Below, piece after piece: positions 40,079-49,371 of a DNA stretch of 64,000 bases. The notes under the pieces were generated by a model. That model was not told the origin of the DNA. It searched no databases and saw nothing but the letters and a program-made list of their open reading frames with translations. Every line of letters begins with the position of its first letter. The first letter of the stretch is position 1. Origin of the DNA: Fuscovulum ytuae (GTDB taxonomy: Bacteria; Pseudomonadota; Alphaproteobacteria; Rhodobacterales; Rhodobacteraceae); NCBI RefSeq assembly GCF_029953595.1, contig NZ_CP124537.1:1-64000 (forward strand), written 5' to 3'. The translations under genes were made by a program, and so were the position numbers.

Positions 40079-41016
40079 AGGCGGGCGGCATCTGGGCGTT
40101 GCATCTGGGCGTGGTGGCCGTTCTGCTGGCGCTGGTTCTGATCCTGCCGCCCTATCATTCCAATAATCTGGCGCGGATCATGGTGCTGGCTGTCTTTGCC
40201 ATGGGCTATAATCTAGCCTTTGGCTATACGGGTCTGCTGTCTTTGGGCCATGCGATGTTCTTCGCTGCGGGCATGTTCGCCATGGGACTTTCGGTCTGGC
40301 ACTGGGGATGGGGTGGGGGTGCTGCACTGATGCTGGGCATCGTCGCCGGGGGAATGATGGCTGGGGCGGTGGGCCTTTTGGCGCTGCGGACGGCGGGGGT
40401 CAGTTTCATGATTGTGACGCTGATGTTCGCGCAGGCGGGGTATCTGGCCATTCTCTACTGGGGTGGCATCACCGGCGGGGATGAGGGGTTTGTGGTGGAT
40501 AGCGCCGCGCGGATCGTGCTTGGCGTGGACCTGTCTGCCGATCTGCCCCGCGCACTGGCCGCGGTGGTGCTTTTTGCGGTGGCTCTGGCGGGATCGCTGG
40601 CCTTGGTGCGGTCGCGGCTAGGTCGGGTTATGGTTGCCATGCGCGAAAACGAGGAACGGTCGCGCATGCTGGGCTATGATCCGTTCCGGGTAAAGCTGGC
40701 GTCTTTGGTCATTTCGGGCGTCTATGCCGGAGCGGCGGGGGCGGCCTATGGTCTGATGTTCGGCTATGTCGGCGGCAGTTTTGCAACGATCCAGTATTCA
40801 ATCCTGCCGATGCTTTATGTCCTGCTGGGTGGGGCGGGCACCGTTCTGGGTCCGGTGCTGGGTGCGGCGCTTATGTTCTATCTGATCGACACGGCATCCG
40901 GGTTCACCGATGCATGGCTGTTCTTGGTGGGTGTCGTGTTGGTGGCCTTGGTCCTATTCGCGCCAAAGGGCATTCTGGGCACCATCCGGGAAAGGGGCGC
41001 AAAATGGCTGCCCTGA
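40075..41016 (+). CDS. livM: Liv-type ABC permease, second subunit (LivM-like)
   Basis: Protein of 313 residues, about ten helices, with LAFGYTGLLSLGHAMFFAAGMF (shown as Y-T-G-L-L-S-L-G-H-A) and RENEERSRMLGYDPFRVK, the cytoplasmic coupling segment of LivM. It forms the translocation pore with the LivH-like subunit. Confidence 0.93.
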   Translation: MKAGGIWALHLGVVAVLLALVLILPPYHSNNLARIMVLAVFAMGYNLAFGYTGLLSLGHAMFFAAGMFAMGLSVWHWGWGGGAALMLGIVAGGMMAGAVGLLALRTAGVSFMIVTLMFAQAGYLAILYWGGITGGDEGFVVDSAARIVLGVDLSADLPRALAAVVLFAVALAGSLALVRSRLGRVMVAMRENEERSRMLGYDPFRVKLASLVISGVYAGAAGAAYGLMFGYVGGSFATIQYSILPMLYVLLGGAGTVLGPVLGAALMFYLIDTASGFTDAWLFLVGVVLVALVLFAPKGILGTIRERGAKWLP

Positions 41017-41720
41017 TGGAAGCGCGTGGCGTGGTGCGCCATTTCGGCGGACTCAAGGCCGTGGATGGCGTGGATTTTGCGCTGGAGCAGGGCGAGATCC
41101 ATGCCCTGATCGGGCCGAATGGGGCGGGCAAAACGACTTTTGTCAGCCTGCTGTCGGGCCGGTTGCCTGTGCAAGCGGGGCAGATCACGCTGGCAGGGCG
41201 CGATATCACCGCCTTGCCCGCCCATGCGCGGGTGCGGGCAGGGATCGCCTATACCTTTCAGATCACCTCAATCTATCCCCGACTGTCGGTGTTCGAAAAC
41301 GTCGCGCTGGCGGTGCAATCGCGAGGGGGCGACATTGCGCAGGGCGTGGCGTCGGCGCTGGCGCGGGTGAACCTGACGGGGTTTGAGGCGCAGGAGGCGG
41401 GCACCCTGTCTTATGGCCATCAGCGCCTGTTGGAGGTGGCGATGGGCCTTGCGCTGCATCCTCGTGTCCTGATCCTTGATGAACCCACGCAGGGTTTGGC
41501 CGCGGGCGAGATCGAGGGGTTCAAGGCGCTGGTGCGGGGGTTGGTCCCGGAAACGACGGTTCTGCTGATTGAGCACAACATGGACGTTGTGATGGACCTT
41601 GCCCATCGGATCACGGTTCTGAACTTTGGTCAGGTTCTTGCAGTGGGCACCCCTTCCGAGGTGCGGGCCGACAGGTCGGTGCAAGAGGCCTATCTGGGGG
41701 GTGACCATGCTGCGGGTTGA
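41004..41720 (+). CDS. livG: Liv-type ABC ATPase LivG-like
   Basis: Protein of 238 residues. Walker A GPNGAGKT is at 37-44, the signature is LSYGHQR (normal for LivG), Walker B LILDEPTQGL and the switch His in LLIEHNMDVV. ATG 41004 overlaps the permease gene by 13 bp and has GGAAAGGGG ahead; an ATG at 41016 overlapping the permease stop would shorten it by four residues. Confidence 0.92.
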   Translation: MAALMEARGVVRHFGGLKAVDGVDFALEQGEIHALIGPNGAGKTTFVSLLSGRLPVQAGQITLAGRDITALPAHARVRAGIAYTFQITSIYPRLSVFENVALAVQSRGGDIAQGVASALARVNLTGFEAQEAGTLSYGHQRLLEVAMGLALHPRVLILDEPTQGLAAGEIEGFKALVRGLVPETTVLLIEHNMDVVMDLAHRITVLNFGQVLAVGTPSEVRADRSVQEAYLGGDHAAG

Positions 41721-42402
41721 GGGTGTCACCGCTGGATATGGTCCTGTTACCGTCTTGCGCGACGTGACCTTTGCGGCGCGGCCGGGTGAAGTGACCTGTG
41801 TCATGGGCAGGAACGGCGCGGGGAAATCCACGCTGATGAAATGCATCATGGGGCTGGTTCCGGCGCAGACCGGGTCGGTCACACTGGACGGGGTTGCCGT
41901 GCATAGCCTGCCTGCGCATCGCGTGCCGCTGCATGGCATCGCCTATGTTCCGCAAGGCCGCCGATTGTTCGGCCCGATGACGGTGGACGAAAATCTGTCG
42001 GTGGGCCTTTTGGCAAGGGGTGGCGGTGCCGAGGTCCGCAATGCGGTGCTGGACCTGTTCCCACGATTGCGAGAGCGGCTGGATCAAGTGTCTTCGACCC
42101 TGTCAGGGGGGGAACAGCAGATGCTGGCGATTGCGCGGGCGCTTTGTCTGGAACCCAAGGTTTTGCTTCTGGATGAACCGACCGAGGGCCTTCAGCCGTC
42201 GATGATCCGGCTGATACAGGAGACGATCGTGAAGCTGAAGGAAACCGGTGTGGCGACGGTTCTGGTGGAACAGCGGGTCGAGGCGGTGCTGCGGATGGCC
42301 GATCAGGTGTCCTTCATGGCGAATGGCGCGGTGGTTGAAACGCTGCGCGCTTCGGACCTGACCGCGACGGCCGTGCAATTTGCCGATCACGTGGGGGTCT
42401 GA
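41707..42402 (+). CDS. livF: Liv-type ABC ATPase LivF-like
   Basis: Protein of 231 residues. Walker A GRNGAGKS at 34-41, signature LSGGEQQ, Walker B LLLDEPTEGLQP and switch LVEQRVEAVL, the exact LivF pattern. Its ATG overlaps livG by 14 bp and its stop abuts the ATG of the hydantoinase A gene (TGAATG), so enzymes and transporter are one message. Confidence 0.93.
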   Translation: MLRVEGVTAGYGPVTVLRDVTFAARPGEVTCVMGRNGAGKSTLMKCIMGLVPAQTGSVTLDGVAVHSLPAHRVPLHGIAYVPQGRRLFGPMTVDENLSVGLLARGGGAEVRNAVLDLFPRLRERLDQVSSTLSGGEQQMLAIARALCLEPKVLLLDEPTEGLQPSMIRLIQETIVKLKETGVATVLVEQRVEAVLRMADQVSFMANGAVVETLRASDLTATAVQFADHVGV

Positions 42403-44424
42403 ATGGCGGGGCTGGTCGCTGGCGTTGATGTGGGCGGCACCTTTACCGATCTGGTGGTGGTCGATGCCGAGGCGGGGCGGGTGACGCTGGCCAAGGTGCC
42501 GACGACCCTGCCCAATCAGGCGGGCGGGGTGCTGGATGCCTTTGCGGCGGCGGGGGCGGATCTTGCCGCGCTGGACCTGATCGTTCATGGCACCACGACG
42601 ACCACCAATGCGGTTCTGGAACGCCGTCTGGCGCGGACGGGCATGATCACCACGGCAGGTTTTCGCGATGTGCTGGAACTGGGGCGGCGGACGCGGCCCC
42701 AAGCCTATGGGATGCACGGGCATTTCGTGCCCGTGATCCCCCGCGATCTGCGGCTTGAGGTGGCCGAGCGGATGGATGCCCGCGGCAATGTGCTGATCCC
42801 GCTGAATGAGGATGCTGTGGCGCAGGCGGTTCGGGATCTGTTGCAGGCGGGGTGCGAAAGTCTGGTGATCCATTTCCTTCATGCCTATGCAAACCCCGCC
42901 CATGAAAGGCGGGCGGGAGAGATTGCTGCCGGGCTTTGGCCCAACGATCACATCACTTTGGGCCATGCGATCCTGTCTGAAAGCCGGGAATACGAGAGGG
43001 GGGTTACAGCCGCCGTTAATGCCGCGGTCCGGCCGCTCTTGGAACGCTATGTGGCGCGGCTGGCGGATCGGCTGGCGGAACGGGGCTATAGGCGCGAACT
43101 CTTGGTGATGAACGGCAATGGCGGCATGGTGGGCGCGCGGGCCGTGTCGCGCGAGGCGGTCAAGACCGTCATGTCCGGTCCGGCATCGGGGGTGATGGCG
43201 GCGGTGGCGACGGGGCGGCGCGCGGGGTTTCCCGATCTGCTGACCTATGACATGGGCGGCACCTCGACCGATGTCGCGATGATCCGAGGCGGAGTTGCGC
43301 CGGTATCGTCCGAGATCGAGGTGGAATATGCCATGCCGATCCATGTGCCGATGGTCGATGTGCGCACCGTGGGCGCGGGCGGCGGGTCGATTGCGCGGGT
43401 GGGGCCGGGAGGCCTGCTCAAGGTCGGCCCTGAAAGCGCGGGATCGGTTCCGGGACCGATCTGCTATGGTCGTGGCGGGACGGAAGTTACCATCTCGGAC
43501 GCCAACCTGATCCTTGGCCGCCTGCCGGCTGATCGGTTCGGGGCGGGGGCCGAGGCTGCGCGGGCGGCGATGGATGCACAGATCGGCGGACCCCTCGGCC
43601 TGTCGGTTGAGCAGGCCGCCGAGGCTGTTCTCCGGCTGGCCGACACGCATATGGCGGGGGCCGTGCGGATGGTGTCGATCTCGATGGGTGCCGATCCAAG
43701 GGATTTTGCCCTGTTCGCCTTTGGCGGCGCGGGGCCTTTGCATGCGGTGGCGCTGGCCCGCGAATTGGCGGTGCCGCGTGTCTTGATCCCGGCGCGTCCG
43801 GGGATCACCAATGCGCTTGGCTGTGTGGTGGCCGATCTGCGGCATGATTTCGTCCGCACGCTGAACCGCCCGCTGGATGCGGTGGACATGGCCGATGTGC
43901 ATGGGGTTCTGGCCGCGCAAGAGGCCGAGGGTCGCCGCCTGATCGGACAGGAGCGGATCGCGCTGACCGGCCTGCGCGCCGAATATGCCGCCGAGATGCA
44001 GTTCGTGGGCCAGACGCACCTGTTGCGGGTGCCTTTGCCGACGGCCACGCCCACGCGGGATGAAATGCAGGCCTTGTTTGAGGCAGCCTATCACGCACGG
44101 TTCCGGGTGGACCTGCCCATGATCCGTGCGAACCTTGTGAACCTGACCTGTTCGGTGATCGGGATGCGGCCGGAACTGGATCTTTCAGTGCTGATTGATC
44201 CAGCGGGGCGAAAGGCCCGCGCCGAAGCAAAGGGCCATCGCCGGGTCTGGTTCGGCGGCTGGCATGATACGCCGGTCTATTGGCGTGACCACCTGCCCTT
44301 GGAGTTGAACCTGCAAGGCCCCGCAATCATCGAGCAGATGGATACGACCATCGTGATCGAACCGGGCTGCACGGTGTCATCGGACATGGACGGCAATCTG
44401 ATCGTCGAGGTGCCGCATGGTTGA
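42403..44424 (+). CDS. hyuA: hydantoinase/oxoprolinase family protein, A subunit (HyuA-like)
   Basis: Protein of 673 residues. The N-terminal actin-like ATP-binding domain shows DVGGTFTD (9-16), then THGTTTTTNAVLERR-type residues (H-G-T-T-T-T-T-N-A-V-L-E-R) and DMGGTSTDV in the second lobe; FAFGGAGPLH marks the C-terminal part. With the B subunit it forms ATP-dependent amidohydrolases such as N-methylhydantoinase, 5-oxoprolinase, caprolactamase and acetophenone carboxylase. Position after a ring-reducing pathway suggests opening of a six-membered lactam. Confidence 0.92.
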   Translation: MAGLVAGVDVGGTFTDLVVVDAEAGRVTLAKVPTTLPNQAGGVLDAFAAAGADLAALDLIVHGTTTTTNAVLERRLARTGMITTAGFRDVLELGRRTRPQAYGMHGHFVPVIPRDLRLEVAERMDARGNVLIPLNEDAVAQAVRDLLQAGCESLVIHFLHAYANPAHERRAGEIAAGLWPNDHITLGHAILSESREYERGVTAAVNAAVRPLLERYVARLADRLAERGYRRELLVMNGNGGMVGARAVSREAVKTVMSGPASGVMAAVATGRRAGFPDLLTYDMGGTSTDVAMIRGGVAPVSSEIEVEYAMPIHVPMVDVRTVGAGGGSIARVGPGGLLKVGPESAGSVPGPICYGRGGTEVTISDANLILGRLPADRFGAGAEAARAAMDAQIGGPLGLSVEQAAEAVLRLADTHMAGAVRMVSISMGADPRDFALFAFGGAGPLHAVALARELAVPRVLIPARPGITNALGCVVADLRHDFVRTLNRPLDAVDMADVHGVLAAQEAEGRRLIGQERIALTGLRAEYAAEMQFVGQTHLLRVPLPTATPTRDEMQALFEAAYHARFRVDLPMIRANLVNLTCSVIGMRPELDLSVLIDPAGRKARAEAKGHRRVWFGGWHDTPVYWRDHLPLELNLQGPAIIEQMDTTIVIEPGCTVSSDMDGNLIVEVPHG

Positions 44425-46111
44425 TCCGGTTACATTGGCCGTCATTCAGGCCGGGTTGCAGCAGGTCTGCGATGAGATGGACCTGACCTTTTCCCGGGCC
44501 GCCTTTTCCCCGGTGATTGCCGAGGCCGATGACCGTTCCGATGGCATCTATGACGCCACCGATGGTAGTTTGATCGCGCAGGGATCGAAGGGTTTGCCGG
44601 TCTTTGTGGGGGTGATGCAGTTCTCTACCCGCACGCTGATCGCGCGTATCCGTGACGCGGTGACCGCTGCGCCGGAACCGGGCGACATCTATATCGTGAA
44701 TGACCCTTATCTGGGTGGCACGCATCTGATGGATGTGCGCTTTGCGATGCCGGTCTGGCGCGAGGGCAAGATTTTCTGCTGGCTGTCCAACACGGGACAT
44801 TGGCCCGATACAGGCGGCGCGGTGCCGGGTGGGTTTTCCGCCAGCGCCACCAGCGCCGAGCAGGAAGGATTGCGCCTGCCGCCCGTAAAGCTGTTCAAGC
44901 GGGGCGTGATGGATGCCGAGATCTGGCAAATCATCTGTTCCAACATCCGTGTCAGCGAACAGCGCATCGGCGATGTGAAGGCGCAGGCCGGTGCCCTTTT
45001 GGTGGGGGCGGAACGGCTTTGCGCCTTGTTGGACAGATATGGTGACGCCACGGTGCAAGAAGCGATTTCCGCAATGCGTGGGCTTGCGGCAGCGCAGATG
45101 CGGGCGATGCTGGCCCTGATCCCCGAAGGGACCTATCGCGCCACGGCGACGGTGGACAGCGATGGGGTGGTGAATGCGCCCTTGACCATTGCGTTGTCGG
45201 TTACCCGGGCGGGCGATGGGCTGACTTTCGATTTCACCGGGTCTTCGGCACCCTGTGCTGGGCCGATGAATTCGGTCCGGGCGACAACGCTCTCGTCGGT
45301 CTATCTGGCGATGCGGCACATTTTCCCCGACGTTCCGATCAGCGCGGGGGCCTTTGAACCTTTGGACGTGACCGGGATTGCGGGCACCTTTCTGGATGCA
45401 GCTTATCCGCGCCCGGTCTCTGGCTGCGCCGCCGAGGTGAGCCAGCGGATTGCAGAGGCGGTCTTTGCTGCATTGGTGCAGGCCTTGCCGGATCGCGTGA
45501 CGGCGGCACCGGCGGGGACATCGGGCAATTTCGGATTGGGAGGACATGATCCGGAAACCGGCGCGGATTACGTGATGTATCAGATATCGGGTGGCGGATA
45601 TGGTGGCTTTGCCGGGGGCGACGGCATCGCCAATGGCTGTTCCACCATCGGTATCTCGAAAGCGCCGCCGGTTGAGATCATGGAGCAGAAGTTCCCCGTC
45701 CTTTATCGTCGTTATGCCCTGCACGAAGGGTCGGGCGGTGCGGGGAAGCACCGCGGCGGTCTTGGTTTGGATTACGAGATCGAGCTTCTCCGCGGCACCG
45801 CACGTGCGAGCTTTGTGATGGACCACGGACTGACCGGTCCGCAGGGTGTCCTTGGCGGGGGCGACGGGGCGGTGAACAGGGTTGAGGTCATGCGGGACGG
45901 AAAAGTCCTTGTGCCCGAACACCTGTCCAAGGCGCAGGATATTGCGCTAGCCCCAGGTGATAGCGTGCGTGTCCGCACCCCGGGCGGCGGAGGCTATGGA
46001 AATCCGGCAGAGCGTGATCCGGAACGGGTTGCCGAAGACCTTAGGCTTGGCCGCTATTTGGCCGAAGATATTCAGCGTCTTTGGCCACATGCGGCGAAAG
46101 CGCCGGGATGA
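44417..46111 (+). CDS. hyuB: hydantoinase B/oxoprolinase family protein (HyuB-like)
   Basis: Protein of 564 residues. DPVTLAVIQAGLQQVCDEMD is the standard B-subunit start (split here as D-P-V-T-L-A-V-I-Q), followed by YIVNDPYLGGTHLMDV with metal-binding Asp/His, and GAGKHRGGLGLDYEIE near the C-terminus. It holds the hydrolytic site, driven by ATP hydrolysis in the A subunit. Overlaps the A gene by 8 bp. A terminator lies 35 bp after its stop. Confidence 0.93.
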   Translation: MVDPVTLAVIQAGLQQVCDEMDLTFSRAAFSPVIAEADDRSDGIYDATDGSLIAQGSKGLPVFVGVMQFSTRTLIARIRDAVTAAPEPGDIYIVNDPYLGGTHLMDVRFAMPVWREGKIFCWLSNTGHWPDTGGAVPGGFSASATSAEQEGLRLPPVKLFKRGVMDAEIWQIICSNIRVSEQRIGDVKAQAGALLVGAERLCALLDRYGDATVQEAISAMRGLAAAQMRAMLALIPEGTYRATATVDSDGVVNAPLTIALSVTRAGDGLTFDFTGSSAPCAGPMNSVRATTLSSVYLAMRHIFPDVPISAGAFEPLDVTGIAGTFLDAAYPRPVSGCAAEVSQRIAEAVFAALVQALPDRVTAAPAGTSGNFGLGGHDPETGADYVMYQISGGGYGGFAGGDGIANGCSTIGISKAPPVEIMEQKFPVLYRRYALHEGSGGAGKHRGGLGLDYEIELLRGTARASFVMDHGLTGPQGVLGGGDGAVNRVEVMRDGKVLVPEHLSKAQDIALAPGDSVRVRTPGGGGYGNPAERDPERVAEDLRLGRYLAEDIQRLWPHAAKAPG

Positions 46112-46146
46112 TGCCGACGTTAAGCACAGCAAGATTGCCCGCAAGG

Positions 46147-46180
46147 CGGCGCAGAACTAGGGTCGATCTGCGCCGTTTTT
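46147..46180 (+). terminator. rho-independent terminator of the heterocycle/transport operon
   Basis: Perfect stem CGGCGCAGA (46147-46155) / TCTGCGCCG (46167-46175), 11-nt loop, then TTTTT. The T-run is followed at once by the ribosome binding site of the sensor kinase gene. Confidence 0.85.
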
Positions 46181-46192
46181 GAAGGAGCTGTC

Positions 46193-47962
46193 TTGTCGCC
46201 CACCCGTTTTCCGTTCTGGTTGGCCTCTGTCCTTGTCTTGCTTGCCTCGGCTTTGGCGGGGTGGCTGGCATGGACCACGACGCTTGACCGTCTTTTGGAT
46301 GAGACGGCACGGCGCGGCGACAATGTTTTGCAATTGGCGGTTTCGGCGCTTGCCGGGCAGCTTGACCGGTACGAGCGTTTGCCAAGCTTGATTGCCGAAC
46401 AGACCGTGATCCGGCAGCTTGCCGCCGACCCGGAAAATCCGGTGCTGCGGGCGCAGGTGAATGGCTATCTGGAGCGGATTCAGGGTCAATTGGGCGCGTC
46501 AGATATCTATCTCATGGATGCGCGCGGCGAGACGGTTGCGGCGTCAAACCATGCCACCCCGACCAGCTTTGTCGGCGGAAACTTTGCCTTTCGGCCCTAT
46601 TTCAGCGATGCCATCAAAGGGGGGTTGGGACGGTTCTACGCCTTGGGAACCACAAGTGGGAAGCGCGGCTACTACTTTGGCGCGCCGGTGCATGTGGGAG
46701 AGACGATTGCGGGCGTTCTGGTCTTTAAGATCGATCTTGATGCCATCGAAGAGACATGGCGGGGTGGGGATTATGCGGTTCTGGTTGCCGATCCGGATGG
46801 GGTGATTTTTCTGTCCAGCCGACCGGATTGGTTGTTTCAGGCCTTGGCACCCTTGGGAGAGGATGCCCTTGCCCGGATCACGGAAACGCGCCGCTATGCC
46901 GAACGCGTGGTCATACCGGCCGATGTGACCGAGGACCGGGTCTATCTTGGGCAGCATGTCCTGCGGCTGGCGGGTGTGGAGTTTCTTCAGCGCGACCTCC
47001 CCATGCCTGAGGCGGAGTGGCAGGTGCATGTGCTGATTGAAACGGCACCGGCGCGGCAAGGGGCGTTGAACCTTGCCGCGGTTGCGATGTTGTCGGTGGG
47101 GCTGTTGTCGCTGCTTGCTGGGATCTTGTGGCAACGGCGGCTGCGCATGTCTGAGCGTCTATCCATCCAGGCGCAGGCGCGGGCTGAATTGGAGCGGCGC
47201 GTGGCAGAACGGACGGCAGAATTGCGCCAAGCGCAGGCCGATCTGGTGCAGGCGGGCAAGCTTGCGGCTTTGGGGCAAATGTCGGCGGCGCTGAGCCACG
47301 AGTTCAATCAGCCTTTGGCAGCAGCGCGGAACTTTGCCGACAATGCCGGGGTTCTGATGGACCGGGGGCGGATGGAAGAGGCCCGAGGGAATATTGACCG
47401 CATTCTAGGTCTGATCGATAGGATGTCGTCGATCAGTAGCCATCTGCGCAGTTTCGCGCGCAAGCCGGGCCAGAAGCTCAGCGCGGTCGACCTGTCGGAG
47501 GTGATTGATGCGTCGCGGGCCATCGCTGAGTTGCGGATCGCCGCGGCGCAGGCGGTGTTGGTGATGCATCTGCCCGAGGATTTGCCCCCGGTGGTGGCTG
47601 GCCCGGTGCGGTTGCAGCAGGTGCTGGTCAATCTGCTGACCAATGCCGCCGATGCGGTTGAGGGACGCGCGACACGCCGCATTGATCTGTGTGCCGAGGT
47701 AGAAGGGGATATGGTGGTCATTCGGATTGATGACAGCGGCGAGGGCGTGCCAGAGGCGGTGCGCGACCGGATTTTCGATCCGTTTTTTTCCACCAAGGGC
47801 GTGGGGCGCGGGTTGGGGCTGGGGCTGTCGATATCGTATAACATCGTCAAGGACTTTGGGGGGGATATTGAGGTCACGGATGCGCCGGGCGGAGGGGCCA
47901 GATTCACGCTGCGCCTGCGGCAGGGGGTGGAGGCTGCGGCGGTTTCGCGGGCGGCAGAATGA
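46193..47962 (+). CDS. dctB: DctB-type sensor histidine kinase
   Basis: Protein of 589 residues starting at TTG, supported by GAAGGAG six bases ahead. Membrane helix 9-29, a periplasmic double-Cache region to about 285 (FVGGNFAFRPYFSDA is the dCache/DctB signature), second helix 291-313, a coiled coil 320-352, then the phospho-accepting His369 in SHEFNQPLAA and an HATPase domain (NLLTNAADA, DDSGEGVP, GLGLGLSISY). DctB senses C4-dicarboxylates or related acids and controls DctD. Its stop overlaps the dctD start (ATGA). It likely governs the adjacent TAXI-TRAP transporter. Confidence 0.92.
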   Translation: MSPTRFPFWLASVLVLLASALAGWLAWTTTLDRLLDETARRGDNVLQLAVSALAGQLDRYERLPSLIAEQTVIRQLAADPENPVLRAQVNGYLERIQGQLGASDIYLMDARGETVAASNHATPTSFVGGNFAFRPYFSDAIKGGLGRFYALGTTSGKRGYYFGAPVHVGETIAGVLVFKIDLDAIEETWRGGDYAVLVADPDGVIFLSSRPDWLFQALAPLGEDALARITETRRYAERVVIPADVTEDRVYLGQHVLRLAGVEFLQRDLPMPEAEWQVHVLIETAPARQGALNLAAVAMLSVGLLSLLAGILWQRRLRMSERLSIQAQARAELERRVAERTAELRQAQADLVQAGKLAALGQMSAALSHEFNQPLAAARNFADNAGVLMDRGRMEEARGNIDRILGLIDRMSSISSHLRSFARKPGQKLSAVDLSEVIDASRAIAELRIAAAQAVLVMHLPEDLPPVVAGPVRLQQVLVNLLTNAADAVEGRATRRIDLCAEVEGDMVVIRIDDSGEGVPEAVRDRIFDPFFSTKGVGRGLGLGLSISYNIVKDFGGDIEVTDAPGGGARFTLRLRQGVEAAAVSRAAE

Positions 47963-49299
47963 CCGGCATGCGTATCTTCCTTGTTGATGACGAACCCGAG
48001 ATGCGCGCGTCCACGGCGCAGGCTTTGGATCTGGCGGGGTTCGCAGTGGAGGAATTCGCGGCTGCAGAGCGGGTGACGGATCTGGTCAGCTTTGGACTTC
48101 CGGGCGTGGTGCTGACGGATATTCGCATGCCGGGGATGGACGGGCTTTCCCTTATGAACCGTATCCATGAGATTGACCGGGATATTCCTGTCATTCTGGT
48201 TACTGGGCATGGGGATGTGCAACTGGCGGTGCGGGCCATGCGCGAAGGTGCCTATGATTTTGTTGAAAAGCCCTTTTCAGCAGGACAGTTGACCGAAATC
48301 ATCGCGCGCGCGGCGGAGTATCGGCGGCTGGTTCTGGAAAACCGCGTGCTGCGTGCTGCGGCGGGGCAGGCCGATGATCTGGAACAGCGGTTGATTGGGC
48401 GGTCAAATGCGATGATCGACCTGCGCCGCCGCATTCGCACCATCGGGCCGAGCGAGGCCGATATCCTGATCGTCGGTGAAACAGGATCGGGCAAAGAGGT
48501 GGTGGCGCGCGCGCTGCATGACATGTCGGCGCGGGCCCGCAAGCCGCTGGTCACCATCGACTGCGCGGCTTTGCCTGCGGCGCTTATTGAAAGCGAGTTG
48601 TTCGGTCATGAGGCGGGTGCCTTTCCGGGGGCGTTGAGGCCGCGGTTTGGCAAGTTCGAACACGCGCGCGGCGGCACCGTTCTTCTGGACGATATCGCGT
48701 CCATGCCGCTTGACCTGCAAGGCAAGTTGGTGCGGGTGATCGAGGATCGGACCGTGACCCGGCTGGGTTCCAACCAACCCATCGAGTTGGATGTGCGGTT
48801 CATGGCAACGGCGCGTGTGCCATTGGAAGCCGAGGTGGAGGCGGGCCGTTTCCGCGCTGATCTTCTTTATCGTCTGAACGTTGTGACGTTGCAGGTGCCG
48901 CCGCTTTCGGCGCGGCGCGAGGATGTGCCGCTTTTGTTTCTGCGGCTGTTGGCCGAAGCGGCAAGCCGCCACCGGACCGAGGTGCCGGAGGTGCCGCCCG
49001 CTGTGATTGCGCAATTGGCTGGACGGGATTGGCCGGGAAATGTGCGCGAATTGCGCAATGCGGCGGATCGCTTTGCCCTTGGCCTTGGCGAGGGGATCGT
49101 GCCGGACGAGGCGCCGGGGCGTCTGGCCAAGCGGGTGGCGGATTTCGAAAAGCGCGAGATTGAGGCGGCGCTTGCGGCGCATCAGGGCAATCTGCGTCCG
49201 GTCTACGAATCCCTTGGTCTTTCCCGCAAGACGCTGTGGGAAAAGATGCAGAAGCATCGCATCGACAAGGCCGCTTTCGGGCTGGATGACGGGGATTAG
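47959..49299 (+). CDS. dctD: DctD-type response regulator, NtrC family
   Basis: Protein of 446 residues: receiver domain with Asp54 as phospho-acceptor (VVLTDIRMPG), AAA+ domain with Walker A GETGSGKE (173-180) and Walker B GGTVLLDDI (238-246), and a Fis-type helix-turn-helix at the C-terminus (LRPVYESLGLSRKTLWEKM). The loop that contacts sigma54, normally GAFTGA, reads GAFPGA at 220-225. The Thr in this loop is critical in studied enhancer-binding proteins, so sigma54 activation may be altered or lost. Confidence 0.92.
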   Translation: MTGMRIFLVDDEPEMRASTAQALDLAGFAVEEFAAAERVTDLVSFGLPGVVLTDIRMPGMDGLSLMNRIHEIDRDIPVILVTGHGDVQLAVRAMREGAYDFVEKPFSAGQLTEIIARAAEYRRLVLENRVLRAAAGQADDLEQRLIGRSNAMIDLRRRIRTIGPSEADILIVGETGSGKEVVARALHDMSARARKPLVTIDCAALPAALIESELFGHEAGAFPGALRPRFGKFEHARGGTVLLDDIASMPLDLQGKLVRVIEDRTVTRLGSNQPIELDVRFMATARVPLEAEVEAGRFRADLLYRLNVVTLQVPPLSARREDVPLLFLRLLAEAASRHRTEVPEVPPAVIAQLAGRDWPGNVRELRNAADRFALGLGEGIVPDEAPGRLAKRVADFEKREIEAALAAHQGNLRPVYESLGLSRKTLWEKMQKHRIDKAAFGLDDGD

Positions 49300-49371
49300 T
49301 GGCGCTTTCCCCCCATCCTCTGGGGCGTGATGTTACGGTTTCCACACATGCCCGGCGAAGGAGCGCAAGTT

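Noticed and set aside
42103-44094. 663-codon open frame antisense to the hydantoinase A gene
   Set aside because: Long antisense frames are expected in GC-rich DNA. The translation is rich in His, Arg, Gly and Pro with no domain pattern, while the sense frame is a clear family member.
44327-45922. 531-codon open frame antisense to the hydantoinase B gene
   Set aside because: Same reasons; the sense gene has full-length family similarity.
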